Counted from the first letter of the stretch, positions 52,636 to 61,386 are shown. The stretch: 64,000 bases of DNA from Mucilaginibacter agri (GCF_009928685.1 NZ_WWEO01000045.1:372001-436000); one strand, 5' to 3'. Notes: a model not told the origin generated them from the sequence alone. Numbers and translations are program-made.

Positions 52636-53958
52636 ATGAAAAATAGCGTTCAACCTGCTGAAGGTAAGCTTGGTATATTAATACCAGGTTTAGGTGCAGT
52701 AGCCACCACTCTGATTGCTGGTGTAGTAGCCGTTAACAAAGGCTTAGCAGAACCAATCGGAGCATTAACCCAAATGGGTAACATCCGTATCGGAAAAAGA
52801 ACAGAGAATAATTACCCGAAAATTAAAGACTTTGTGCCTTTGGCTCACCTAAAGGATATCGTTTTTGGCGGTTGGGATGTTTACAGTGACAACGTTTATG
52901 AGGCAGCAGTACACGCTAAAGTGTTAGAAAAAGACCTGTTAAATAACGTTAAAGAAGAATTGGAAGCAATTGTGCCTATGACAGCTGCTTTTGATAAAGA
53001 CTATGCTAAAAACTTGGACGGCGAACACGTTAAAACTGGTACCCGTTTAGAGTTGGCGCAACAATTAATGGCTGATATCGAAAACTTTAAAGCACAACAC
53101 GGTTTAGACCGCGTAGTACTTTTATGGTGCGGGTCAACCGAGATTTATTTCGAAGAAAGCGACGTTCACCAAACTTTAGAGAAATTTGAAGCTGGTTTAG
53201 CGGCTGACGATAAATTGATCTCTCCTAGTATGCTTTATGCCTACGCTGCATTAAAGTTAGGCGTACCTTTCGCAAACGGTGCTCCAAACCTTACTGTTGA
53301 TATCCCTGCAATGGTTGAGCTATCAAAATTAACCGAAACTCCAATTGCCGGTAAAGATTTCAAAACTGGTCAAACTTTAATGAAAACTATCCTGGCACCA
53401 GGTTTAGCAGCACGTTCATTAGGTGTTAAAGGCTGGTTCTCTACCAACATTTTAGGTAACCGCGATGGTTGGGTTTTAGACGATCCGGATAACTTCAAAA
53501 CTAAAGAAGTATCTAAATTAAGCGTACTGGAAGAAATTTTCCAACCAGAGCTTAACCCTGAATTGTATGGTGAGTTATACCACAAAGTGCGTATCAACTA
53601 CTATCCTCCTCACGGCGATAACAAAGAGAGCTGGGATAACATAGATATCTTCGGTTGGTTGGGTTACCAAATGCAAATCAAAATCAACTTCCTTTGCCGC
53701 GACTCTATTCTTGCAGCACCAGTTGGTTTAGACCTGGCTTTGTTTAGCGATTTAGCTAAACGTGCAGGTATGAGCGGTATCCAGGAGTGGTTATCTTTCT
53801 ACTTGAAGTCTCCACAAGCTGCTCCAGGTTTACGCCCGGAACACGATATCTTTAAACAATTAATGAAATTACAAAACACCCTGCGTCACATGATGGGCGA
53901 AGACTTAATCACACACTTAGGGTTAGATTATTACCAGGATTTGGTAGAGTCTCTGTAA
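52636..53958 (+). CDS. ino1: myo-Inositol-1-phosphate synthase
   Basis: 440 residues. NAD-binding GLGAVATTLIAGV (18-30), NGAPNLTVDIPAM, GKDFKTGQTLMKTILAPGL with the lysine set of the active site, and NILGNRDGWVL. It cyclises glucose-6-phosphate to inositol-3-phosphate, the head-group precursor for inositol lipids. It follows the reductase by 27 bases. A long hairpin after its stop (53975-54048) probably ends this first sub-operon. Confidence 0.95.
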   Translation: MKNSVQPAEGKLGILIPGLGAVATTLIAGVVAVNKGLAEPIGALTQMGNIRIGKRTENNYPKIKDFVPLAHLKDIVFGGWDVYSDNVYEAAVHAKVLEKDLLNNVKEELEAIVPMTAAFDKDYAKNLDGEHVKTGTRLELAQQLMADIENFKAQHGLDRVVLLWCGSTEIYFEESDVHQTLEKFEAGLAADDKLISPSMLYAYAALKLGVPFANGAPNLTVDIPAMVELSKLTETPIAGKDFKTGQTLMKTILAPGLAARSLGVKGWFSTNILGNRDGWVLDDPDNFKTKEVSKLSVLEEIFQPELNPELYGELYHKVRINYYPPHGDNKESWDNIDIFGWLGYQMQIKINFLCRDSILAAPVGLDLALFSDLAKRAGMSGIQEWLSFYLKSPQAAPGLRPEHDIFKQLMKLQNTLRHMMGEDLITHLGLDYYQDLVESL

Positions 53959-54291
53959 GCTCATTCTAAATACTCAGATAGCCACTCGTGGGGTATCAAA
54001 TTTATTGGCAATAGCGTTTAAATTTGTACCGTGCAGGTGGCTATCCTGTTTTATAACAATTTCTATTTTTGAAGTTCCTTAAAAACTAATCAATCATTTG
54101 ATTAATTTTTACTTTCCTGCAACAATTTTATTCAATTAAAATTTTCACCTTTGCAGCCGTGGATTAAACTTCGTGTTTATAAAACCGTCTCATCCGATTT
54201 TATAGTATATAGCGTGTAACTATTCAGAGGTTAGCATATCTATATAAAAAGGAAAATCAGGATTTGATCCGCTTGCATACTTGCATTTTAA
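53959..54291. other. 333-base spacer after ino1 with a long hairpin
   Basis: 53975-54048 forms a long imperfect hairpin: outer arms CAGATAGCCAC (53975-53985) / GTGGCTATCCTG (54037-54048), inner arms GGTATCAAATTTA / TAAATTTGTACC, then a T-rich stretch, so it may terminate the spt-ino1 unit. Further on, CACCTTTG (54146-54153) is one base off TAnnTTTG and could be the -7 box of the next gene with a leader of about 130 bases. No gene seen. Confidence 0.6.
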
Positions 54292-56835
54292 ATGAATTAT
54301 AGAAGGTTTTTACTCTTACTGTTCTTTATCTCTTTATCTACTGTAGTTTTTGCACAAAATACAGTTGTAACGGGTACGGTTACAGATGCCAATAATCATC
54401 ACCCACTCTCCTATGTTACAGTAGCTTTTACTGGCAGCAACATCGGTATGAATACTGATGACAAGGGTGGTTACAGGCTACAATCAGTAAAGCCATATAC
54501 ACAACTTACCGTATCGTTTGTTGGTTACAAGACAGCCACATTGGTTGTAGAACCGGGCAAAGAACAAACTATTAATGTTAAGCTTTTCCCCGAAGCTAAA
54601 CAGCTTAACGAGGTTGTTGTAAAATCTGCGAAGCGCGAAAAATATCGTAATAAGGATAACCCTGCTGTCGAACTGATCCGTAAGGTCATTGCCAATAAAC
54701 CTAAGAACAAACCCGAAGCCTATGACTACGTAGAATACAAGCAGTATGATAAACTGCAAATGTCTTTCATAAACGTTTCAGAGAAGTTATCAGAAAAGAA
54801 ATTCTTTCGAAAATATAAGTTCTTGCTAGACAATAAGGATAGCACGGCGCTGCCGGGTAAAACCATATTGCCTATATATCTGGACGAGCAATTATCGCAG
54901 ACGTATTATCGCAAAAACCCTGAGAAGAAGAAGACGATAATGATAGGGCATAAAAGTGTAAACTTTGGCAGCTTTATGGATAGCGAAGGGTTTGGCACCT
55001 ATTTTCAACGAATGTACTCGGACGCTGACATTTACAAGAGTAACATATTTTTGATGACCAACATGTTCCTCAGCCCTATTGCCGACGACGCTCCTACCTT
55101 CTATAAATTCTTTATTACCGATACCATAACTAACGGTAACACAAAGCTTGTCCGGCTAAGTTTTACCCCGCGTAACACAACGGATATGTTGTTTGAAGGT
55201 GATATTTATATCACGCTCGATGGCAATTATGCCGTACAGAAGTCTGACTTTAGCATCAATAAAAATATAAACCTTAACTGGGTACGGGGAATGCACATTA
55301 ATGAAGATTATGAGCAGAACCCAGATGGTCGCTGGCACCTGAGCCGTGCAGATATGCAGGCCGACTTTGGTACCAGCAAAAAAGGTAATCATGGTATTTT
55401 TGGGCAACGAACGGTAACATATAAAAACTACATCGTAAACAATGCCCGCCCGGATACTACGTATGATGGTGAGGCTGTCGAAATGTCGCCTGATGTTAAG
55501 AGTCGTAGCAACCAGTTCTGGGCCGAAAACCGCTTGGATACGCTTAGCAAGGCCGAGTCGAGGGTTTATAAAAACATCGACAGCCTGCAACACATGCCAT
55601 CTTTCCGTCGCACAGCCGATATTGCTACGCTGTTGTTGGCGGGTTATAAAGGATTCGGCAAGTTTGAATTAGGGCCGGCGAACACATTTTATAGCTTCAA
55701 TCCTGTAGAGGGTTTCAGGCTGCGTGTAGGTGGCCGTACTACGCCAGAATTAAGCAAACGATATTATTTTGAAACCTATACTGCTTACGGTTTTAAAGAT
55801 CAGAAATGGAAGTACTTTCTGAGTGCAACTTATTCTATCAACGATAAATCTATCTATCGCTTTCCGCAACATTATATCAGGGCAAGTTTTCAGCGAGATA
55901 CTAAAATCCCCGGCGAAGATTTGCAGTTTGTACAGGAGGATAACTTCTTGCTATCGTTTAAACGCGGTGTAAACGATAAATATCTGTACAATGACTATTA
56001 TAAATTAGACTACGTGCACGAATTTGAGAATCACTTCTCTTATAGCATTGGTTTAAGAAACTGGACCCAATCTCCTGCCGGCTCATTATATTTTCAAAAT
56101 ATTGAGAATGGCCAGTTGCATACAATTGATAAGTTAACCACAACTGAGACTAACGTCCAGTTCCGTTATGCACCGCACGAACAGTATTATCAAGGAAAAT
56201 TATACCGCACACCGATCTTCAATAAATATCCTATCCTAACCCTCGATCTGACCAATTCTTTCAAGAACGTTTTTGCGGGTCAGTATGGCTATCAAAAAAT
56301 AAGGTTCAGATTAGATAAACATACATATCTATCGCAATTAGGTTATGCCGATATTGGCTTAGAAGGTGGCAAAATCTTTGGACAGGTGCCCTATCCGTTA
56401 TTAACTATTCACCAGGCTAACCAAACTTACGCTTACGACTTAAACTCATATAACTTAATGAATTTTATGGAGTTTGTGAGTGATAAATATGCAAGCTTAA
56501 AGATCGATCAGCATTTTATGGGGTTCTTTTTTAACAAGATCCCATTGTTTAAGAAACTGAAATGGCGCGAGGTGGCTTCTGTTAAATCCTTATGGGGTAA
56601 CGTAAGCGACCGTAATAATCCAACCTTACACCCTTCTTTATATCAATTCCCCGTGGCAGATAATGGCGTGCCAATTACCTACACCTTAGGTGGTAAGCCT
56701 TATGTAGAGGGCAGCGTTGGTATCGAAAATATATTTAAATTTATTCGTGTTGACCTTGTCAGACGTTTCGATTATTTAGATCATCCTGATGTTTCTAAAT
56801 GGGGAATTCGTGCAAGAGTCAAATTTGATTTTTAA
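54292..56835 (+). CDS. DUF5686 outer-membrane protein with carboxypeptidase-regulatory-like N-terminal domain
   Basis: 847 residues, signal peptide about 1-21 (VFA-Q). An N-terminal CarboxypepD_reg-like domain (about 24-108: VVTGTVTDANNHHPLSYVTVAF...KQLNEVVV). Then the DUF5686 body with many beta strands (about 115-847) ending in IRARVKFDF, an outer-membrane C-terminal signature. Role unknown. Its fixed place between ino1 and the CDP-alcohol phosphatidyltransferase suggests envelope handling of the lipid made here; that is inference. Confidence 0.85.
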   Translation: MNYRRFLLLLFFISLSTVVFAQNTVVTGTVTDANNHHPLSYVTVAFTGSNIGMNTDDKGGYRLQSVKPYTQLTVSFVGYKTATLVVEPGKEQTINVKLFPEAKQLNEVVVKSAKREKYRNKDNPAVELIRKVIANKPKNKPEAYDYVEYKQYDKLQMSFINVSEKLSEKKFFRKYKFLLDNKDSTALPGKTILPIYLDEQLSQTYYRKNPEKKKTIMIGHKSVNFGSFMDSEGFGTYFQRMYSDADIYKSNIFLMTNMFLSPIADDAPTFYKFFITDTITNGNTKLVRLSFTPRNTTDMLFEGDIYITLDGNYAVQKSDFSINKNINLNWVRGMHINEDYEQNPDGRWHLSRADMQADFGTSKKGNHGIFGQRTVTYKNYIVNNARPDTTYDGEAVEMSPDVKSRSNQFWAENRLDTLSKAESRVYKNIDSLQHMPSFRRTADIATLLLAGYKGFGKFELGPANTFYSFNPVEGFRLRVGGRTTPELSKRYYFETYTAYGFKDQKWKYFLSATYSINDKSIYRFPQHYIRASFQRDTKIPGEDLQFVQEDNFLLSFKRGVNDKYLYNDYYKLDYVHEFENHFSYSIGLRNWTQSPAGSLYFQNIENGQLHTIDKLTTTETNVQFRYAPHEQYYQGKLYRTPIFNKYPILTLDLTNSFKNVFAGQYGYQKIRFRLDKHTYLSQLGYADIGLEGGKIFGQVPYPLLTIHQANQTYAYDLNSYNLMNFMEFVSDKYASLKIDQHFMGFFFNKIPLFKKLKWREVASVKSLWGNVSDRNNPTLHPSLYQFPVADNGVPITYTLGGKPYVEGSVGIENIFKFIRVDLVRRFDYLDHPDVSKWGIRARVKFDF

Positions 56836-56840
56836 CTTTG
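56833..56840 (+). promoter_or_regulatory. Possible -7 element (TAACTTTG) before the CDP-alcohol phosphatidyltransferase gene
   Basis: Exact match to TAnnTTTG, 17 bases before the ATG at 56858 and overlapping the stop of the previous gene. No clear -33 partner. Confidence 0.35.
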
Positions 56841-56857
56841 CAAAATCAGCAAACAAT

Positions 56858-57583
56858 ATGGAACAACAAACCACATCTTTACGCACAACACTTCAATTAA
56901 GCATCTATAAAGTGATAGATCCTTTTGTTAAAGTGCTGATTAAATTGGGGCTTACCCCCAATGCAGTTACAACTATTGGTTTTATCTTAAACATTGGTGT
57001 GGCGGTAATATTTATTTTGGGTGCCGAAGAAGGTAACCGTGGCGATCTTACTTACGTAGGTTGGGCCGGCGGACTTATTCTGTTTGCAGGTTTGTTTGAC
57101 ATGCTGGATGGCCAGGTTGCAAGGCTGGGTAACATGAAATCGATCTTTGGTGCGCTGTACGATTCTGTTTTAGATCGTTATAGTGAATTGGTTATGTTTT
57201 TAGGCATCTGCTGGTACCTGGTTGCTCACCATTACTTTTTAAGTTCGTTGTTTGCATTTGTTGCATTAATTGGCTCTATGATGGTTAGCTATGTGCGTGC
57301 CCGTGCAGAAGGTTTGGGTATTGAGTGTAAAGGTGGTTTAATGCAACGCCCGGAACGAGTAATAACTATTGGATTATGCGCCATCCTTTGTGGTGTTTCA
57401 TCATTATATATTGGGGGCGACTATAAGCTGTACATCCCAGGCATCAGGTATCATGTTTTTGAGACCATGTCGATATTTACTTTTCCTATTGCAGCACTTG
57501 CTGTATTAACTAATATCACCGCTTTTAACAGGCTTAGAGATGCTAAAAAGAGCCTGATGGAAAAAGAACAATCTGGAAAATAA
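56858..57583 (+). CDS. CDP-alcohol phosphatidyltransferase, candidate phosphatidylinositol(-phosphate) synthase
   Basis: 241 residues from the ATG at 56858; a longer reading from 56789 would overlap the previous gene. The family motif is perfect: D84-G85-xx-A88-R89-x8-G98-xxx-D102-xxx-D106 (DGQVARLGNMKSIFGALYD). Six to eight membrane helices. It transfers a phosphatidyl group from CDP-diacylglycerol to an alcohol; with ino1 and the AUR1-like enzyme as neighbours the alcohol is most likely inositol or inositol phosphate. Choline, serine and glycerol phosphate are the formal alternatives. Confidence 0.85.
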   Translation: MEQQTTSLRTTLQLSIYKVIDPFVKVLIKLGLTPNAVTTIGFILNIGVAVIFILGAEEGNRGDLTYVGWAGGLILFAGLFDMLDGQVARLGNMKSIFGALYDSVLDRYSELVMFLGICWYLVAHHYFLSSLFAFVALIGSMMVSYVRARAEGLGIECKGGLMQRPERVITIGLCAILCGVSSLYIGGDYKLYIPGIRYHVFETMSIFTFPIAALAVLTNITAFNRLRDAKKSLMEKEQSGK

Positions 57584-57594
57584 TTTAATTTAAT

Positions 57595-58182
57595 TTGAAG
57601 CAATACATTTTATTTTTTGCGCTGTGCCTTGGCTTAGTGAGTTTGCAAGAGCAAACGGCAAGCGCATTTACTATTAACAAAACTCTGGCTACAGATTCGA
57701 CAAAAAAAGTAAAGCCTGCCATTAACTTTCCGGTGTTGCCTGCCAATATCAGTCGTTTATTTTATGTGCAGCGCGACCCGAATACTAACACCATCGTTTA
57801 CGAACTAAACGAAATCAATGGTCAATTGAATACCGAGGAGCCCGTACACGTATACTGGATTAAGTATAATGAAAAAGGGCAACATGAGGAACTCAACTAC
57901 ATCCAACGCAAATTTGCCTATGGCTTAAATCAAAAGCCGCTTGGCAACGATAAATATGATATCCGCTTTGTGTCGTACAAAAAGTATCCTCTTACTTTAA
58001 TGAAAGGTGCGGATGGCAAATATCACATTTACGCGACAATTGCGCATAAACAAGCCATACTTAATCGTATTTTTGTAAAAATTGAAGGCGGCTCTTTTTG
58101 GCTCCCTAACGTAGTATACGTTGAAGTTAAAGGAATAGATCCGGCAACCGGACAAGAAATAGTAGATAGATTTAAACCCTGA
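57595..58182 (+). CDS. DUF4833 exported protein
   Basis: 195 residues. It begins with TTG at 57595: the signal peptide (KQYILFFALCLGLVSLQEQTASA) starts directly there and no ATG precedes it. The mature part has RLFYVQRDPNTNTIVYELNE, VHVYWIKYNEKG, ELNYIQRKFAYG and a C-terminal KGIDPATGQEI, which is the DUF4833 family as I recall it. Function unknown. It lies 11 bases after the CDP-alcohol enzyme and 8 bases before the hydroxylase, so it is part of the inositol-lipid operon. Confidence 0.85.
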   Translation: MKQYILFFALCLGLVSLQEQTASAFTINKTLATDSTKKVKPAINFPVLPANISRLFYVQRDPNTNTIVYELNEINGQLNTEEPVHVYWIKYNEKGQHEELNYIQRKFAYGLNQKPLGNDKYDIRFVSYKKYPLTLMKGADGKYHIYATIAHKQAILNRIFVKIEGGSFWLPNVVYVEVKGIDPATGQEIVDRFKP

Positions 58183-58190
58183 TATAGCAA

Positions 58191-58820
58191 ATGAAAAAGA
58201 ATTATGTGTCAAACTCGCAAGAGTCGGTACGAATGTTTAAGAGTGATTTTTTAGAAAGCTTATCTAAGGTTCATTTCTTTGTACCAATTATTATATACCT
58301 GCCTGTAATAATAGCGTGTATGTATATGGCTATTTTTGATGCTCATCAATCAATCGGCCGCATTTTGATCCTATTGGTATCTGGCCTTTTCGTATGGACC
58401 TTTGTTGAGTATTTTTTACACCGTTTTATATTTCACTTTGTACCAAAAGCTGAATGGGCATTGCGCCTGCATTTTATATTTCACGGTGTTCACCATGATT
58501 ATCCAAGCGATAAAAAACGCTTGGTAATGCCACCTTCAGCAAGTATACCTTTGGCAGTAGGTTTCTTCTTCTTATTTTGGTTTATATTACCAACGCATCA
58601 GGATGCTTATGCATTTTTTGCATCGTTTATATTAGGCTACTTATTTTACGATATTGGGCATTATGCAATCCACCACTTCAATTTCAAGGGCGGTATATGG
58701 AAAAGCATTAAGAAACACCATATGTTACACCACTACCAGGATCCTACAAAGGGATATGGTGTAAGTTCGGCCTTATGGGATAAGGTGTTCAGGTCAGATT
58801 TTGAGAATCAAACCAAATAA
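58191..58820 (+). CDS. Fatty-acid-2-hydroxylase-like membrane diiron enzyme
   Basis: 209 residues, four membrane helices. His boxes of the sterol desaturase/fatty acid hydroxylase superfamily: H77xxxxH82, H94xxxH98xxH101H102, H157, H161H162, H176H177 and H180H181. The spacing (FHGVHHDYP, RLVMPP) is that of fatty acid 2-hydroxylase (Scs7/FA2H), which hydroxylates the acyl chain of ceramide. The stop overlaps the next ATG (TAATG). A hydroxy-sphingolipid product is thus likely, by inference. Confidence 0.85.
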   Translation: MKKNYVSNSQESVRMFKSDFLESLSKVHFFVPIIIYLPVIIACMYMAIFDAHQSIGRILILLVSGLFVWTFVEYFLHRFIFHFVPKAEWALRLHFIFHGVHHDYPSDKKRLVMPPSASIPLAVGFFFLFWFILPTHQDAYAFFASFILGYLFYDIGHYAIHHFNFKGGIWKSIKKHHMLHHYQDPTKGYGVSSALWDKVFRSDFENQTK

Positions 58821-59767
58821 TGAGCTTCTACGCTTCTGCCGAATTATTTCCCCGGGTAAATATTAAAACCGCGATAACACTGGCTTTATTGTCTGTGGCG
58901 TACGTAGGTTTGTCGAGTATTTTGGTTGGTTTCAAATCAGACCAAATTGTGTTGATCGCACTGGTAAATGGTCTTTACTATCTATCTGGCCATACACGCA
59001 GGTTTGTTACCGGGTTTGCCATCTTTATTGTGTATTGGATCATTTTCGACTACATGAAGGCTTTCCCCAATTACCACTTCAATGCGGTACATATCGGCGA
59101 CCTTTACAACCGGGAGAAGAGCCTCTTCGGTATTCACAGCAACAATACTATATTAACGCCTAATGAATATCTGAAAGCTAACAGCCACCCCTGGCTCGAC
59201 GTTATTACCGGCGTATTTTATCTATGCTGGATACCAGTACCATTAGGGTTTGCAGCTTACTTGTTATTTACCCGTCCAAAAGAGTTTTTAGGCTTTGCTT
59301 TAACTTTTTTCCTGGTGAATCTGTTGGGCTTTGTAGTGTATTACACCTACCCGGCCGCTCCACCATGGTTTATACAGGAGCATGGTTTTAACTTTATACC
59401 GCTTACCAAAGCCAGCACAGCCGGACTGGCGCGCTTTGATAATTATTTTCATGCCGGTATTTTTAAAAGCATTTATTCTAAAGGCTCAAATGTATTTGCG
59501 GCAATGCCATCGTTACATTCCTCATATCCTGTTATTGTGCTTTACTACGGTTTAAAAAATCGTTTGAAGTTCGCCAATATCGTTTTTGCAATAGTGATGG
59601 TCGGTATCTGGTTCACTGCGGTGTATGCGAGTCATCATTATGTACTGGATGTTTTGGCCGGTATTACTACTGCCATTTGCGGAATCAGCTTGTTTAATGT
59701 TATATTAAATAAGAGTAAAGGTTTCCAAAATTTCATCAACAACTACGCTAAGTTAATCACTCGTTAA
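58820..59767 (+). CDS. AUR1-like PAP2-superfamily enzyme, candidate inositol phosphorylceramide synthase
   Basis: 315 residues, six or more membrane helices. PAP2 catalytic motifs: YYTYPAAPPWF, MPSLHSSYP (P230-S-L-H233) and SHHYVLD with H273 and D277. This arrangement is that of AUR1/IPC synthase and the inositolphosphotransferases, which move phosphoinositol from phosphatidylinositol to ceramide. It is the last gene of the run that starts at DUF5686, with a weak terminator after it. Confidence 0.85.
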   Translation: MSFYASAELFPRVNIKTAITLALLSVAYVGLSSILVGFKSDQIVLIALVNGLYYLSGHTRRFVTGFAIFIVYWIIFDYMKAFPNYHFNAVHIGDLYNREKSLFGIHSNNTILTPNEYLKANSHPWLDVITGVFYLCWIPVPLGFAAYLLFTRPKEFLGFALTFFLVNLLGFVVYYTYPAAPPWFIQEHGFNFIPLTKASTAGLARFDNYFHAGIFKSIYSKGSNVFAAMPSLHSSYPVIVLYYGLKNRLKFANIVFAIVMVGIWFTAVYASHHYVLDVLAGITTAICGISLFNVILNKSKGFQNFINNYAKLITR

Positions 59768-59794
59768 TATTTAATTGCTTCTTAAATAGTGTCC

Positions 59795-59825
59795 AAAAAA
59801 AGCGATTATATTTTATCGTTTTTAT
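59795..59825 (+). terminator. Weak terminator after the lipid locus
   Basis: Stem AAAAAGCGAT / ATCGTTTTT (59797-59806 / 59815-59823) with one bulge, then T-rich DNA. Less clean than the others. Confidence 0.4.
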
Positions 59826-59954
59826 TTAAAGAGGTAGTTTAAGTAAAAAATATTAATTCCTGATAATAAACTATTTATATTAAAATCTCATAAAACAGGC
59901 ACAACCTTTGATATTATAAATCAGCATTATATAAAAGCTTGTATCAGCCTGTAT

Positions 59955-60772
59955 ATGAAAAAGTTATCACTTTTTACTTTAAGCTTATTTCTATCAATAC
60001 ATTTATTTGCCCAATCGGCATCTCCAGATAGTTTACAGAAGCAAATTGACACTACATCTTCGAGCGCACTGAAGGGTAAGTTGTATACCCAAATGGCCGA
60101 AAGCTATATGAAATATAGCGCCCTGCAGGATAGGACGCTTAAAAACCAATATCAAGAGAACGCACTTAAGTATACCTTGTTATCGTTGCATGAATTTTCT
60201 CGCACTGATGACAGCGTTGGTTTGCGTAAAGCGTTTGATAGATTAACCCGTGTATACCACGATCAAAAGAAATACAGCCAGGCTAAATGGTTTATTTTAC
60301 AATCAAATACCATGGCCCGTGAGCAGAACGATGTACCAAATATTATACAGTCGCTAATCACACTCGCTGGCATTAAGATGGACATCCATGATTTTGATCT
60401 TGCCCGACGCGATCTGCGCGAAGCACTGGAGTTATCCTCGGCCAATTGCTTTGCCGATCAACAGTCGGCAGTGATGTTAAGCTATGCCCGCCTGTATAAC
60501 AGTACCAACAGCGGCAAGCAGGCGGCCGCCGCAATGAAGCGCTATGCTTTTATGAAAGATAGCATGGCACGCGACTCGGAGGCGCGATCTATGGCTAAAT
60601 TACGCCCAAGAAAAAAGTACTATACAGCCGGGTACAAGCCGAAAGACAAACCGGTTACACAACGCGTAGCTTCTCTTTAATTATTGGAAGTAGTTTGATT
60701 GCGATAATTTTAATCGTTATCGTCATTATAATTTACAGGAGAAAACAACATTCTTCTCAAAAAAGCAATTAA
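59955..60772 (+). CDS. TPR-type periplasmic protein with a membrane anchor in the -1 frame
   Basis: The zero frame (59955-60680, 241 residues) has a signal peptide (1-19, LFA-Q) and TPR-like helical repeats (about 40-200), like the sensor part of TPR histidine kinases or TPR-LuxR proteins. It stops at 60680. From 60617 the -1 frame is open to a stop at 60770-60772 and encodes IIGSSLIAIILIVIVIIIY then RRK, a textbook last transmembrane helix. The switch point can be A AAA AAG at 60611-60617, in the zero frame. The terminator at 60759-60790 begins directly at the -1-frame stop. So the true product may include the anchor, by programmed frameshift, by an indel in the A6 run (then it is a pseudogene), or by a sequence error. 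Confidence 0.65.
60611..60617 (+). promoter_or_regulatory. Candidate -1 ribosomal frameshift site (A AAA AAG)
   Basis: The heptamer is in the right phase: codons AGA, AAA, AAG in the zero frame, then GTA after slippage by -1. It is the same heptamer used by E. coli dnaX. It joins the TPR reading frame to the transmembrane segment at about 60680-60736. Confidence 0.45.
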
Positions 60773-60790
60773 ACCCTTAATTGCTTTTTT
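60759..60790 (+). terminator. Terminator at the -1-frame stop
   Basis: Perfect 14-base stem (60759-60772 / 60777-60790), 4-base loop, T run. The left arm contains the -1-frame stop codon. Confidence 0.92.
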
Positions 60791-60804
60791 TGTCTTATAG
60801 CAGT

Positions 60805-61383
60805 ATGGCAAAGTGGTGGATTACGAGTGGAATTTTATCAATAATCTTATTGAGCACGGCAGCTTGGGTTCAGTTTAATGAACAATCGGCGAGCGACAGG
60901 TTTAAGCAGGAATTTCTATATCGGATTAATAAAGCACGCGCTGCAGGTTGCAGTTGTGGTAAGCAATACATGCCTCCGGCTCCCCCACTAACCTGGAATG
61001 CTAATTTGGAAGCCGCAGCTATTGCACACGCACAGGATATGAACAACCGCAATTATTTTAGCCATACCAGTAAAGATGGCCGCACCAGCGAAGACCGCAT
61101 TGTGGCAGCCGGTTATTCGATGATTGGCTATCGCAGCCTTGCGGTAGGCGAAAACATTGCCTTCGGGCAAACAAGTATAGCCGAAGTAAGCGACGGGTGG
61201 TTTAAAAGCGAAGGCCATTGCCATAACCTGATGAGCCGGGAGTTCAAAGAGATCGGCGTAGCGCATGTAGGCCAATACTGGACACAGGAATTTGGTGGCC
61301 GCGAAACCTTTACACCCGAGCAGCAAAAAATGCTCAAGGAAGGCCGCGGCCGTTTAATAATCCGAAAAGAGAGTACGGAATAA
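60805..61383 (+). CDS. CAP-superfamily (SCP/PR1) secreted protein
   Basis: 192 residues from the ATG at 60805; the longer in-frame reading runs into the terminator. Signal or anchor about 1-22. CAP domain with LTWNANLEAAAIAHAQDMNNRNYFSHTSKDGRTSEDR, GENIAFGQ, VSDGWFKSEGHCHNLMS and IGVAHVGQYWTQEFG, so the two His and two Glu of the CAP cavity are present. Bacterial CAP proteins are secreted with largely unknown activity. Confidence 0.92.
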   Translation: MAKWWITSGILSIILLSTAAWVQFNEQSASDRFKQEFLYRINKARAAGCSCGKQYMPPAPPLTWNANLEAAAIAHAQDMNNRNYFSHTSKDGRTSEDRIVAAGYSMIGYRSLAVGENIAFGQTSIAEVSDGWFKSEGHCHNLMSREFKEIGVAHVGQYWTQEFGGRETFTPEQQKMLKEGRGRLIIRKESTE

Positions 61384-61386
61384 TCC

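Noticed and set aside
55156..55593. 145-codon antisense frame in DUF5686
   Set aside because: Shadow of a well-supported gene; composition is not protein-like.
60781..60804. Longer start for the CAP-domain gene
   Set aside because: It would begin inside the terminator; the ATG at 60805 gives a normal signal peptide.
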